Assembly: GCA_015680685.1 (NCBI GenBank)
Contig: MNCI01000270.1
Location: 1 to 64,000, forward strand
Source: Gnetum montanum
Taxonomy: Eukaryota; Streptophyta; Gnetopsida; Gnetales; Gnetaceae
Length of the DNA stretch: 64,000 bases
Direction of reading: 5' to 3'
Within the stretch, counting starts at the first letter, position 1, and each line of letters opens with the position of its first letter. Shown here in pieces: positions 36,394-49,260 of this stretch. The notes below the pieces were generated by a model. It was given only the letters and a program-made list of their open reading frames with translations. It was not told where the DNA came from and did not search any database. The position numbers were made by a program, and so were the translations under genes.

Positions 36394-36398
36394 ACCAC

Positions 36399-37130
36399 CT
36401 CCAAAGAACAAGCAGAGGAATACTCCCTAGAGACCCCCAACACAAGTGTTGAAGATGACGAGGCACCCTCCAACAAGCACTGTCGACCATAAACACGAGT
36501 AACAAGGATAGGATGAGCTGGAGGGTCCAAAGGCCGCACAACTTGCCAAAGGGCCAAAATGAGGCCTAAGTGCCATCCCCTCCGCTCATGATGCAGCAAT
36601 GCTAGGAAAAACTTAGGGATATTAACTAGCTAGGCAATCTTCATGTAGTGCAAGAAAGTAAAATGTGCCTCTTGTAGTTTCCAAGCATTCCCGAATTGCA
36701 CACAAAGTACTGTTCAACAAGCTCCACCGCCTCTTGCCAAAGGGGAAGTAGCACAGACTGCAAAACCTACTAGCTAGCGGTCTTGGGGATAGGGCTGGAG
36801 AAGAAACCCTCGACATCATATAAACCACATCCAGTAGGTCGGATTACCTCACCCATTGCTGGCACTCCCAGATAGTCTACCAACAATTCCTCTGTCAAAT
36901 TGATACAAACAACTCTAAAAGTAGTGGCATCCTCATGCCATTGTCGAAAGAAACGGGTGTCCAGGAGCTCAGGTTCTTCAACAATGTCCTAAAGTTGACT
37001 CTTTTGCCTATACTCCTCTGCCTCCAGTTCGAACATTAGTGTAACCCACAGTGCTACCGTAGTCTCGGCCCAAAGCCTACATGCCAACAAAGCTATGTGT
37101 GTAGGAATAGGAGGCAAAGCTCTAAAACTT
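36399..37130 (-). pseudogene. LINE ORF2 linker module (copy b, 5' part)
   Basis: The module is read in three frames: LLACRLWAETTVALWVTLMF, PELLDTRFFRQWHEDATTF, RVVCINLTEELLVDYLGVPA, VLLPLWQEAVELVEQYFV, WKLQEAHFTFLHYMKIA, NIPKFFLALL and HLGLILALWQVVRPLDPPA. These phrases recur in copies a, 1, f and the 58588-64000 copy. Function unknown. Confidence 0.75.
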
Positions 37131-37150
37131 CTAGCCTTGTGGGCTTGTGG

Positions 37151-37256
37151 AAAGGGGGTCTCCCCTTGTTAAAAAGGGAAAGGTTTTTGGGGTGGGGCTT
37201 CGAAAAGGGGGTCTCCCCCTGTTAAAAATGGGGAGGTTTTTGGGGTGAGGGGAGAT
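37151..37256 (+). repeat. Two-copy tandem duplication of about 53 bp
   Basis: GAAAGGGGGTCTCCCCTTGT followed by TAAAAAGGGAAAGGTTTTTG is repeated next to itself with few changes (37151-37198 and 37202-37251). The sequence is not coding. Confidence 0.7.
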
Positions 37257-37259
37257 TCT

Positions 37260-40200
37260 TCTGCCTATGTTTTTGGAGACATCTTTCTAATGTACCTAAT
37301 GCCTTTTGTTAATATACTTTTGTTGACAAGGTACAAGAACAGATCTTTGAGCTTGACCTTGCCATCTGCAGACACCAGCATCGCATGCCTCAATTCATCA
37401 TTCATCATTCCATAGTATTCCAACGAGAGAGAAGATCCAAAAATCTGTTTGGAAGCTTCTCCAGGAGACTAACATACAACAAGCCCCCACAATCATCAAC
37501 ACCTCTTGTGATTGTCCAACATCGAGAATGCTTGCTCGATGGTTAGAACAAGTGGAGGGTCAATTGGGCAACCAACCCCATGACAATCCTCCATCACCTA
37601 TCTCATATCAGCTATAAGCACATCATCGAATGCAACCATAATATCCCGTTCATGGAGAAGGGTCACCCACATTTTCCACATGCAAGCCATCCTTTCCACA
37701 CCAAGTTATGGGACAAGCACCATTTTCTGAACACAAGGTCCAGGAACAATATAGAGTCACCTCTGAGAGTAACCAGATCATGAATTCTCCGAGGAACATC
37801 AACGTTCTCAGAATTTGCATTTCCCCACTATATCAAGAACGACTGCCAGTCTCACGATCAACACCTTTCAGTAGATTTTGCACTTGCAGGAAGGATCCTC
37901 TTTGGGAGGTTTCTTCCATAGGTAAGTATAGCAACCCAGCTACACCTTACCCCTCATACATGCCCAAGTAGTCAATGTAGCCAATAGAACCATATCGTGG
38001 AACTATCACCAGTTGAGGGAAGACATGGGTTCACAAGTCTTACCCAAATTCAATTTTCACCTTGAGAACAACTCGAGACACCAAGCATTTTTGTTTCATC
38101 TTGGGAGATCTGGGTTTGTTTCATACATCCCAGTCAAGCCCGTTTACATCAATTTGTGGTGGCCAAGGCCGCACCACTACCTATTATCATTCAACCCAAA
38201 CAACATACACAAGTCAACAACAACATCTTGCCCATAGGAGGACTAGGTCCTCAAGATAGTTTTACAAGGAATGGGCTTTCATCAACATCATTTACAACTC
38301 GAATACTAAATGATTCATCCCCGAAGGATTTACAATAGGGATGGTCTACCAGAGAACACCAACAAGGAAGTTACTCTGAAGCCCCCAAAACTAAGAGAGT
38401 ACACAAGATCATGCCTTGCTTACACGAAGCGGAATATGTATCTTTAATTTACATCAATAACACGACCTCACAAAGGAGGTTTCATAAATTTCACCAAGGT
38501 AATAACATTTTGTCTCTGAGAACAAGCCCCACGAGTTCACGAACATAGGACCACAGCTAGGAACAAGTCCCAAACATCAACTGCTTATAGGAGACAACCG
38601 TCTCAATACCACCTGACTTATTATTTCAGGAACTGAAGAGGGGCATCTATTGAGATGAAGAATGATCCCTCATAAAATTAAGGATTCACCAAGTAATATC
38701 ATGGTCAACTCTGCTATCCCACCAGGGAGGTGAGAACACCAACATGAATTAACGTCACACCAGAGACATGGGACAATACATCCGAGAGGGACTAGGTGAT
38801 ACATCAGTGTACATAAGGGACAATGTACATAGGAAAATTTTGCAAGACACCATAGCCTATTAGGCACAACGAGTCCCCAATCACAGAATCACACTATAGA
38901 CAACAAACACACCAATAAGTCCCAATCTATGAGAGCACATCATAGCTCTCCAAAGCACCAAAAGCAATTAGTCACGAGAGCCTACCAACATGCACAAATC
39001 ATTAGAAACCCCCAATCATGAGAGCATCGGTTCAAGTGCTTTGAGCACATTCAAGCCCACCAAGCTAGGCCACCAAGAGAAATCACACTTTCTATAACTG
39101 TAACGTCATTTATGCAAGGATGGACCACCATCCCAATGTTTGGATAGCTACTCCACGATCAAATCCAACATGGAAGAGCAAGTCTAGGTGCCAATACCCA
39201 GAACTCGACTCAAATCCCCCGCTAAACATCATATTGATTTGAATTTCAGTCACCATCGATCATCTATGGACAAGATCTTTGCCAATCCAGGAACACAAGA
39301 AAATGTGTTCCAAAGATTTGTCCTATCTCAAGGACGTTCACCAAGCATACACCATCCAGGCATGCCAACAACATCAAGAACACATGGCACCAGTTCAAGA
39401 GCATAATGGGCAAGGACATGCCCTGGTCCATTCATTTCAACACCGTATCACAACTGAAGCATTTCTCATGAGGTTTTCAGCAAAATTATACATCAAGGCA
39501 CAAAGGCCATTTACAACATATAGCAAGGGCGCATTAAAACAAGCACCAGGAAAACACCATACATCAAGCTTGGCCTTGCCATAGTGTGTGGCATAGGCCT
39601 ACAACCAGGAGACAACTGAGTCACATAGGCAATACATCCAGCACTTGTGTGTGCATACAACCAGATCGAGAATATCACAAGGATACCTTTCACACACCCA
39701 AGGATTGGATTACATTCATATATGGGAACATACATAGTATTTGGGAATGCTACCCAAGCCTAAAAGGCTATAGGACAAACTACCCAAGCCCATCCTAGGC
39801 TAAAGGATTTAGGCCACCAAGAGCATACCATGAAGAACCATGCTGTTTAGAGAAAAACCTGTCTCTGTCACGAAGCATAAACGATCATCTGTCATTGCAG
39901 CACTGTCTCAAAAGATACATGATCTACTGTCACACTGAACTGACTGCACGGATAACCTCGAACAAAAACGATTCGAGACATGAACGCAACGATTGAATAA
40001 CGAAACACACCAACGGAGTATCCACCATCTTGCCATAGTGGGACCTCATTGCATTGGCCACTCCTGGGCCATCAGTATCCGGCATGGCCAAGGATACCAT
40101 TTCATGCCATCTGCTAGCCCAATATCTGTAGGGTCTAGGACAGATCACCATCCTCTGTTAGTGCTCCCCCAGCACTGAGAGGCAAACAAATCATGATGTA

Positions 40201-42330
40201 CCTGCTGATCCATCACAGCCAAGGTACTGATATATCCACAACCCAATGTTGGGATTTTGAGACCAAATAATCAGTTCATGAAGGTCTCAGGAGCACATAT
40301 CTTCCCCATAGACATAGTGCTCACAGAATCAACTGAGGTCACCACTGGCTGCATCTTTGTACATGTGCTACCTGCAAACACTGAGACACAAGCTTAGAAA
40401 CATAGAAGTTAGCAAGAACACGATTAGCACATCAACCTCATTCATAACCATCAAGCATGATCATATAACAAAGAGATATCACTCTTGCGCATCATAAAAT
40501 TCAAGACAAATGATTTCATCATGAGACACACCAAGAGAGAGATAGCACACTCTCAGAATTTCAAGATTCATACACATCAGTCATTCCCAGCAACTAGCAA
40601 CTAACACTAGCCTCAACCAGGACCAAAATTTCAACACACTCATATGAGTCATGGGCAATAGACAATCGTCAACTCAACCCAAAAAAAAGGAGGAAGACCA
40701 AGGTCTATCCAACAACAAGTCTGCATCAAACCGATTCTCGCAACAACGAGCAACATCACCGAGGATGCTTTCACAAGAAGACTCTCATCAAATGAGGTGC
40801 GGTCTCAACAAGAACCAACAATAGGATGACCCACACTAGTAGTCTTCGAATAAAAGTGACAAAGAAATGTCACCAATCAAAATAGTGATGCCTCAAGCCC
40901 AAGGGCTACACCACCAGCTCAACAAGGAGCACAACTCGCAAGGATCAACAATAAGAGCAATCATGCCTCATGCATAATAAGTTGTCAAACAAGACAACAA
41001 CCATTTGGCTTTGGGATGACACAAATAACCACTGCATCCTCAACGTTTCCAACAATAAGTCATCATACCACGTAAACATTTAAGCCTTGCGTTACAAACA
41101 ATAGACACGACCAAGATAACACACATGCAGAATTTGAAGGCGCAACCAAGAAGACACGCATACACAAATAGACAAACATACAATCGCAAACATGAACGTA
41201 CGAAGTCTACCGGCAATGGTCTTAGTCCACCTAGAACAAGGCTCACCAAGCGCACGTGTCCGAAAGACCTCCATCCTGAGGTACCTGGGAACCATCTTGT
41301 CCCCATTTGTATTTTACCATACTCACTATATCTAGGGTGAGTGGGAGTGCCAAGGCTATCATATCCTACACGATTCAACAAATGCCATCTCGAAACATGT
41401 CATCTGGGTGGAAACTGAAGCAGAGACTCGGTCTGATTCATCCCAGATGAATCACTAGAGACATGAGATGTGAGCTCCTTGAGCAACAAAATTACTGTGT
41501 TGCCAATAGAACTCCTCTCAACCATATCGCATACAATCACAACTAGTCCAACCACAAGTAAACAAGGAGAGGACATCACCAAGANNNNNNNNNNNNNNNN
41601 NNNNNNNNNNNNNNNNNNNNNNNNNNNNNNNNNNNNNNNNNNNNNNNNNNNNNNNNNNNNNNNNNNNNNNNNNNNNNNNNNNNNNNNNNNNNNNNNNNNN
41701 NNNNNNNNNNNNNNNNNNNNNNNNNNNNNNNNNNNNNNNNNNNNNNNNNNNNNNNNNNNNNNNNNNNNNNNNNNNNNNNNNNNNNNNNNNNNNNNNNNNN
41801 NNNNNNNNNNNNNNNNNNNNNNNNNNNNNNNNNNNNNNNNNNNNNNNNNNNNNNNNNNNNNNNNNNNNNNNNNNNNNNNNNNNNNNNNNNNNNNNNNNNN
41901 NNNNNNNNNNNNNNNNAGGGGAGACGATGCACCTACAAGGGAAGGTGCCTCACCCCCAGATCCCTCACGATCTGGTACAAAGTGTGGCCTAGCACCGCAC
42001 CAAAACTATCCATTCTTGGCTGCCTACATATCTACGACCATCGTAGAATCAGGGCCATGTAGTTCTCCACGGAGAAGAGGGGAATGAAGAGGACTTAGAA
42101 GAGAGTTGCAATAGGAGGGTGTCCTATTGCTAGCTTGGTACCACCAAGCTGGGGTGGGTTTTGTAACACTTGAGAGCCACCCGAGGGTGCCTCAGAGTCT
42201 TCCATGGCCCCTGAACCATGGGGAGAGCCCAAGAGAACCACCATTCTGGGACATCTCTCACAAGTTAAGTATTTTTAACACCATGGCTTACTACTTTTTA
42301 TCATAAAAATAAAACAAAATAAAAAAACCT
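37260..42330. other. 5-kb A+C-rich block without genes (contains a gap)
   Basis: The plus strand is consistently rich in A and C and poor in G and T, in contrast to its neighbours. No ORF with recognisable motifs exists on either strand. Uniform strand skew over kilobases suggests one element, such as a long LTR or a large non-autonomous LTR element, but no termini were found. Confidence 0.4.
41585..41916. other. Assembly gap (332 N)
   Basis: A run of N inside the A+C-rich block. Confidence 0.98.
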
Positions 42331-42649
42331 TAAAATTGACACAATGCAATTATATAGAAAAAATAAAATACATTCATCATGGCATTGAAAAAAGAAGGAA
42401 AACCTATACCAAAAATTCAACATATTAACTACGGAACTAAACTAATAAACTATGTCCAACACATTTTGGAAAAACCAAGCAAGAAAAATCGTAAATAAAC
42501 AAGACAAAACCTAGATCCTAACAATAACATTCATAAGTGCATAAGGGACATTTTGATTGGACAAATGCTCCAACCACCCCTATGACATTAATGCATTATT
42601 TTCATTAATGAAAGTTAATCATTTACATCACATGAGATTGATCTTCAAG

Positions 42650-43450
42650 AATTTGAATGATGTCAAGATGATGGTCTACCAAGGAGGAGAGGATCCACCA
42701 TGATCTCGCAGGAGCAGCAACCACACATGCAATGGAAGAGGATCTCAAGTAGAAGATCCGATCCAGGATCCTAGAGGAGGCATGGCTGCAGGAGGCACAC
42801 AAATAGGAGGAGCAGGTGCATTGGGAGGAGGAAGAGCCGGAGGCATCTTAGATCTAGATGCAGCTGGATGGGGTGTATAAGAGCAGCGCATGCTCTTGGC
42901 TCAATGAGGGATGCTGCCGCTATGTAACCATGAATATTGGGCACAACACGACATGGGGAGCGCTGAGGTAGCATATACAGCAGTGGGGGAAGGAGCTACA
43001 CCTTGATAGGGAAGGGAATGTAGTGCACAAAGAAGGAGCCTTTAAGGATTTTTAGCAAGTAGCCGCATTTGTGGACACCGAGTGGCATAGAGCAATTTTG
43101 GATGCCATCCACAATTAGGAATGAAGTTTCTGCCATTGTACAAAGCTGCCATTTCAATTATAGATTGTGTTGTAGGGTGGGGGTTGGATTGGGTGGGTAT
43201 ATGCTTTGTTGTTTTGGCCTTTGGGATGGTGTTGTCTCTTATTTGGGGGAATCAGGTTGGAGGGCACAGGAGGGAGTCCTGCAAACACAATTTTGTAATG
43301 GGGGATAGAAGGGGCAAAACAATTTAATACAACCCCCCACCCCCNTGGGAGGTGAGGGAAAGGTTCTCCCTTCTTCTTTTTTTCTTTGGGGCTTGGCTGC
43401 CTGATGTACATGCTGTTTAGATTAATATAACCCAATTTTTTCCGAAAAAA
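42650..43450 (+). mobile_element. J-domain-family LINE, 3' end (copy c)
   Basis: A 5'-truncated copy starts in the coiled coil. The J-like domain at about 42911-43110 reads CRYVTMNIGHNTTWGAL, HIQQWGKELHLDREGN (HLD for HPD), and EGAFKDF, QVAAFVDTEWHRAILDAI. The tail is GATGTACATGCTGTTTAGAT, then AATATAACCC and TTTTTTCCGAAAA. The Tyr-to-His spacing is 26 residues. A single N at 43344 lies in a C-rich run. Confidence 0.8.
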
Positions 43451-44486
43451 AAAACATTTATGTAGGTTGATCAAATACATAGCACAAAGTGCCTTATACC
43501 ACACTTTTCTCAACATGCTAAGCAACTATAATTATTTTAACTAATGGGAACAAAACATTTGTATGTCAACCAAGTTTGTCCTACAAACAACATAGATGAT
43601 ATATGATAAAATCTTAGACTACAACCATGTTTTAAATCACATAAATTCTCTAATTTAGAGTATGTGCAATGATTTGACATTAAAATGTCAATAGCACCTC
43701 TTCATTGTCAAATGACATTTCACATGCACAACATCCATTGTGAAATACAAACTATGACTACCTAAATCACTAAATCTTTATAAGATAATTTTTTTGAAGG
43801 TTAGAAATGAACTGGTACCATAAAACGATTAATTGTTTTCATGTTATTAGTATTATTGTTTTTCCCTATTTTCGATAGATTATAATGGAACTTTCATCAT
43901 GTCTCTTTCTTAATATCTAACATCTCAAGACAATTCTCACTGTACTTCAAATCTCATTTCATCATAATCATTTTAGTGTCTTTATCCCAACATGGACTAA
44001 CCCAAATGGTTAGCAATTGAATTGATGATTAATTTTGATGCTCAACTATCTGCCTGCTACCATAGTCCCTGAATGTATATTTTTACCATCTCCCTAGGTA
44101 GCATGTTTGTTAACATAAGCCCCTAGGAATTTAACCTATAACTTGCACAAACACAAGCCACATATGGCAACCAAGTAAGCTATGCCTCACTGACACTTCA
44201 ATGCCTATTTAAATATAAAATTTAACTAGCAATTTAACCAATATGATACTTTACATTCTTTTTCCCTATTCAAAAATTGTGATTACTAACTCTTAAAAAA
44301 AAAACAAAATTTAAAGAGTGTAAGGAAAAAATCAGATAAAATAAACTAGAGTTACAATTCATGACTAAGAAGAGGGAAGTTTATAAATCCAGCTCATAGA
44401 AAAATGAATATTGCTTGCCATCATAGTTAATGTACAAAATAATGAAAAAAAAATTCAATGATATGATGTCTTCAAGATAGACCTAC

Positions 44487-44644
44487 TTGGAACTTGTATC
44501 GAGTAGAACATTCAAAACGAACTCCATGGCAAGATGTAATCTGAAATGTATACCAGCAAATATCTCCATATTCTTCTTTGTAATGAGGCATACATTGAGC
44601 TTCAACAATTTCTTCCAAAAGTATAGAATCTTGTGGATTTATAT
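44487..44644 (-). CDS. PH-like domain protein, penultimate exon
   Basis: The acceptor GTTGTTGAAAG precedes 44644. The first two bases complete a split GAT codon whose G is the last base of the 52732-52846 exon. The exon then encodes INPQDSILLEEIVEAQCMPH, a GDICWYTFQITSCHGVRFEC segment and STRYKFQ, and ends at CAA before GTAGGT. It supplies the middle beta strands of the PH-like fold. There are no stops and both junctions are in phase, so the gene appears intact here. Confidence 0.82.
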
Positions 44645-44935
44645 CTTTCAACAACAAAAAGAAAAAAGAAAAAAATTATCCAAATTAAACATATCAATTA
44701 AAAGGAAACATTTCAAGGAGTAAAAGCAAGAAAAAAATCTAAAATATAATAAATAAAAATAAGCCATAGTCTAGCAGTAAAGCATGAGTGGTATATCAAA
44801 AATGTGATTTAACATCTTCCCATGTGCACTGGTTGTAATAAGGTAGAACAAAAGTTAATTAAGAAAAACATAAGGAACGTTGAGGATAATTGTAGCGTTG
44901 CAGGATGTATTCCAAGTCAATGTACAAAAACAATG

Positions 44936-45055
44936 GATTCAATCATCATCATCATCCTAACCTTAACTCAACTACATAGAGTCAGCTATATGAGTTCTTT
45001 TACACCATTCACTTCTATTAAGAGCCAAATAAACATTAATACCTAAATCAAAGGA
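44936..45055 (-). mobile_element. RTE-type LINE, 3' end (copy R3)
   Basis: On the minus strand it reads LNINLALNRSEW, then RTHIADSM, and ends in GTTAGGATGATGATGATGAT. The tail and protein match copies R1, R2 and R4. About 120 bp only. Confidence 0.7.
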
Positions 45056-46860
45056 TTCAATAAAACATAAAAATAATGTTACCAATGTTCAATTGATGTA
45101 GAAAATAAATCACCTCAAACTAATAAAGTCTATTGGTTAGTTTGATGTGATGAAGAATGCTGTGATGAGTAATGGTAGGATAATGAATGTAGAGTAACAA
45201 GAATATCTATAAACCATGATGTTGATAATAAGAGAGCTAAACAGGCTTTATAAAAAAACTAGGGTGCATTAAGAAAAAGAAACACCTTAATGGAAAAGAA
45301 ATTAAACTAGCATACCTAATTTAAAAGGATCTAAGATAACTTTGATAATTAATGAAAAATGGAAATGCCAAACCCTACCAAATTCCTTTTGATAAAGTAA
45401 AGATCTTTGATCTCTCTTTTAGGCAAATGACAAGAATCAGAATACTGAGATTAATTCCATTCAATACAAGTAACCCTAGATGATGTTAAAAACACTACTA
45501 AAATATTCATCATCATTATAGTTGCCTTTGCCTTAACAACATGGCTAACATCTTTTTAATGTAGGTAGCTGATTCAACAATAATTTTTTATAGTCAGCTT
45601 TCCACTGGATGCCCTGAACATCTATTTTTAGCATACCTCAAAATGGCACGTATGGTATTATAAAGCAACATCTAAAAATGCACTACATTCTAAAATATTG
45701 TACGTAGGGTTAAACAAGGTAAAAGTTAAAACAAAGATGTAGGGATCACTACAACCAATTTATAAAAATTCACTAATTTTTAAACAATTTTCAACTCAAA
45801 GAATAAGACCTAAACTTACTTGTCTCCAACTAACCATAATAGTAGGTTGATTATAGCATCAACTGATCTTCCTCGTGTACAAGAACACCCTAAGGAAATG
45901 CATGGCCAAAGATGGTGGCCATCATTTCCTTTTTCTTAATAAACTTGAGAGTAGCAAACGATTGCATAACTCACCTGTTTCAATTTGAATTTGCAAATAG
46001 CATCAATGAATATGATTTAGTATAGTCCTCAACTTTCACTATTTTCCTCGAACATCATTCTTTATTCTATGAAGACTTCATACAATGGGTAGCAATCAAA
46101 AATATGTAGGATTCAATAACATTGTCTATACAATGTGAGGTTACATTCCAAAATTAAATGTCATCCAAAACTATAATCTAATCACTATCCATATATGAAT
46201 TGGGTTTCTTTTAGCTTCTATGATACATAAATAAATAATAAAAACCTAATCATCATTTTTGAACTTCATAGTGATATGTCCCAAGTTAGGTTACCTAGGA
46301 TTGTACATGAGGTAGATACATACTTGTGAACGGTATCTACCTTACTAAAAAGTTAGGTGTGTTATGCAACTCAATTCCCTTAGTCCAAAAGTTGAGGATA
46401 TTAAGCCTAACTTATGCATAAATAGGGTCTCACTTATAGGGCAAGACACATGAGAGTTAAACGATGCAACCCATCTATTCAAGGTACAAGAATGAATATA
46501 TTTCTAAGAATTATTCAGTATGTTACTTAAAAATGTTGCATGCTTCAAATCAGATGCATCAAACAAATGCATCATATTAAGACACCTAACTTGGTTAAGG
46601 CATGCTACAAGTCACATGTTTGATCCTGATGGATAACTACTAAGATATATAGGCATCATGCAAAAAATGGTTGAAATTGAATTGATCCAATGAATCCATA
46701 GGGTCTAGGATGTAGTTAAAAATATCTTCAATTTCAATTTTACTAAAGTATGAGATTAGGTGAAATTGATCATCTTAGAATGTAAATAGCTTCTAATCAC
46801 AATTCATGTGGGGTCATGTTATTGAAAGCAAGTAAACAAACATGATTAAATACATAATAA

Positions 46861-47040
46861 CAATGAGGTGTTCGCTTAGTGATAAGAGTATTAGCTTGGT
46901 AACTCCAAGTCACAAATTTGATTTCATTAGGCAGTACTAAACTATAAATTAAAAGGAAATTTGAAACTAGTCAGATATATCCAAGGGATCTTGATGGACA
47001 TAAGCAAAAAATTTCAGTTTCAGTTTCAATATTTTCTTAA
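46861..47040 (+). mobile_element. tRNA-derived SINE, copy A
   Basis: An A-box-like TTAGTGATAAGAGTATTAG and a B-box-like CACAAATTTGATTTC stand about 30 bp apart. They are followed by a body shared with 57981-58166: GCAGTACTAAACTATAAATT and ATATCCAAGGGATCTTGATG. It ends TTTCAGTTTCAATATT. Two dispersed copies with pol III promoter boxes indicate a SINE. Its B box has drifted from GGTTCRANNCC. Confidence 0.75.
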
Positions 47041-47814
47041 GGAAATTTTCATAAGACAAGAAGAACATAAATGCTTCTAAGTAAAGGGAGGCTAGTATAA
47101 TAGAATTTAAAAAATAAATAATAAATTTCTTACATAAAAGAAAAATCTAGACCATAGTAGGACTTGTAATGCATGTATTTGACATTAAAAGAATTTATTT
47201 CAAAGGAACTATCAATATTCTATAATCATTACCATAATTATCTTAGCATTAATACCCAAATCTTTGGTATCTTTCTTTATGCTTGCAAACCAAATATGTA
47301 TTAGTCTACTTCATTTTGTTTTCCCTCAATTTTAAGAAAACAACCACCTCTAATAAGCATGTTCTCTAGTCTTTTATAGCAACCCCCTTTTTTCTTGGCT
47401 GTACAATTCCCTTTTTTGGCTTTAGTTAATGATAATATGATTGCCCGACCTTTACACAAAAAAGAAAAAAAAGGAAAAAAAATAGTTAGGGCTTGAAGGA
47501 GAAGGCATTCCATTGGTTTGGTATTTTGGTTTTATGCTTTCCTCTTGCACATGGTACTCTCATCCATTATACTCTGTGGCTTTATTTTATGAGAAAATTC
47601 TAGTGGAATAAGGATTAGAGTGACTTTTCTTTAAAAATAGAGAGATTAGAAGCGTATATTTATCTTGGAAGGAATTGAACCAAAGTCCTCTTAGTTGGAA
47701 GGGCATGTATTTTTTTTTCTTTTTTTAGGGCAGCTTTAGGAAACTTTGAACCTGAGACCTGATTTTGGATCTTTTTTAAAAAAATGTAACAGAAAAAAAC
47801 TGTAACTACCATAA

Positions 47815-48265
47815 AAAGTGGATTACACTAAAGAAACAAAAACTGAAACATGTCTAAATCAACCTCTAGAGGAGCAACAAAGGAAGGAAAAGGAATTGCT
47901 TTGGTTCCAACAGGCTGCTGCCTTTATGGCTTCAAAACACCAATGCGAGATTCTTGATAGGGTTCATTCCAGGATGCAATGTAGATGTGCTTGTTCCAAC
48001 CTGCCCCACCATGATTAAGGGGCCCGTGTTGGTGTTGTTTGTTGGGCTGTGCTTTTTTATGTCCCATTATCTAGGACCTCGTTTCAAAATAATACACTGC
48101 CTTAAGCTTAGATAGAAAAAATAAGCTATAAAATCTATTAAGCATAAAGGTCTCGTGGAACTCACTTAAGGGGATGGGGATACCTCCCCTATTTTTTGGA
48201 TCTAGGTCCTGATTGTACATATTCTTTTATTTCAATTAATTTAATCCAACCTGACCTTTTTCCAA
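47815..48265 (+). mobile_element. J-domain-family LINE, 3' end (copy d)
   Basis: It is truncated inside the J-like domain: KEKELLWFQQAAAFMASKHQ, CEILDRVHSRMQ, then CACSNLPHHD. The tail TTTTTTGGATCTAGGTCCTG, TTGTACATATTCTTTTATTT and AATCCAACCTGACC is almost the same as copy b, so the two are close relatives. Confidence 0.8.
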
Positions 48266-48289
48266 AAAATAAAAAATAAAAAGGCTAGG

Positions 48290-49260
48290 CAAAATAAAAG
48301 AGGGGCTTGAGGTCTCCTTCTCCTGTCCTCGATAGCCACGAGTTGGAGCTATGATTTGTTGTAGAGCTACCACAAGCAATGAAGGAGGCTGCAAAGTGGG
48401 CAAGGTCGGAGGAAAGGTGCATGTGGGAGGCAAAGTGGAGTGCCCCAAAGGAAGAGTTCCATTGGCTCACTACCCATCTGCAGACCCAATATGCTGAAAA
48501 CGAGAAGGAGCTTTTGCAGAAGCGCGAGCTGCACGAAGTGGCAACAAGGGCTGCACTAATTGATGATTTGCATGTCCAGATCAAGGAATAGGTGTGATAG
48601 GATGTGCAACAGAGGGTTGAGCAAGAGCAGATGGAGCTACTGACTAAGGAGCAGGAGCAGGAGGAGGCTAAATAGTTGCAACAGCAGTAGGATATGGTGC
48701 ATGCACATAATGCTCAGATGTGGCTGTGTGATGGGAGATGTCCATATGTCATTATTGACATAAACAATAACACTTCTTGGTTGGCTCTACACCGACACAT
48801 TAGGCAGTCATCGGCTAAGCTTCAACCAAATGGCAAGGGGCGTGCAACCAAGTGTGCACCGAAGGAGGGTGCTTTTAAGGAATTTCAGCAAGTGGCTACT
48901 TTTGTTGACACTAAACATCATCGTGATGTGATGCAGGTCATTCACTGTCAAGAATATCCCGATTGTGAATGTACTAGGTTGTTAAAGAGCCTTTAGAAAT
49001 TGGGTACTATATGTACCAATGTCCTTATTTGTGATGGTTTTTTCCCCAAGGCCATGTGTATTGGCCATTTTTGACCTGTTGTGCCCAAGTGTAGGGGTAC
49101 TCCTCTCTAGTTTCCTGTTTGTGGTGGTTGGTCATCTTATATAGTTTTCAGTAGATGGAGTGGGGAGAAACTCACTCGATAGCGGAGGCACATGCTTAGA
49201 CACAATTTTGTTTGTACATTTTCAGGACTTAATATAATCCCGAACATTTTTAGGAAATAC
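48290..49260 (+). mobile_element. J-domain-family LINE, 3' end (copy e)
   Basis: It starts at the coiled-coil entry (SPSPVLDSHELEL) and gives the clearest coiled coil of the family (48379-48680): EAAKWARSEERCMWEAKWSA, QYAENEKELLQKRELHEV. The J-like domain follows at 48740-48960: CPYVIIDINNNTSWLALHRH, IRQSSAKLQPNGKGRATK (QPN), EGAFKEFQQVATFVDTKHHR. The tail has TTTGTACATTTTCAGGACTT and AATATAATCC. Confidence 0.83.
48379..48996 (+). pseudogene. LINE ORF2 C-terminus (copy e)
   Basis: Two open stretches (48379-48591 and 48694-48996) are separated by TAG/TGA stops in the second half of the coiled coil. In the J-like domain the His of HPD is Gln and the Asp is Asn, so it could not stimulate an Hsp70 ATPase as written. 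The C-terminal CQEYPDCECTRLLKSL corresponds to the Cys-containing tail of copies b and d. It is the best template for aligning the domain. Confidence 0.8.

Larger units (their letters stand above)
34485..37130 (-). mobile_element. J-domain-family LINE, copy b, split by a solo LTR
   Basis: The minus-strand LINE runs 37130-36394 (zf-RVT remnant, linker module, start of coiled coil), is interrupted by the LTR at 35508-36393, and resumes 35507-34485 (coiled coil, J-like domain, tail). Removing the LTR and one ACCAC joins the coiled coil in register. The tail has TGTACATATTCTTTTATTTT, then AATCTAAG and AACCTTTTTCC. Confidence 0.85.
26201..44486 (-). other. Giant intron (18.3 kb) of the PH-like gene
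   Basis: The donor is GTAGGTCT (complement of 44479-44486) and the acceptor is CTTCACAG at 26201. It contains RTE LINE pieces, two large LINE copies plus a 3' piece, a probable LTR element, a solo LTR and a 5-kb A+C-rich block. 27300-28680 shows no feature except a TATAAATAG at 28188-28196. Confidence 0.75.

Noticed and set aside
44771-44830. tRNA-like stretch (TCTAGCAGTAAAGCATGAG)
   Set aside because: It has no B box and no cloverleaf; it is probably chance.
46590-46680. Third SINE-like segment (CACATGTTTGATCCTG)
   Set aside because: Only a B-box-like word is shared, and the A box and body do not align convincingly.
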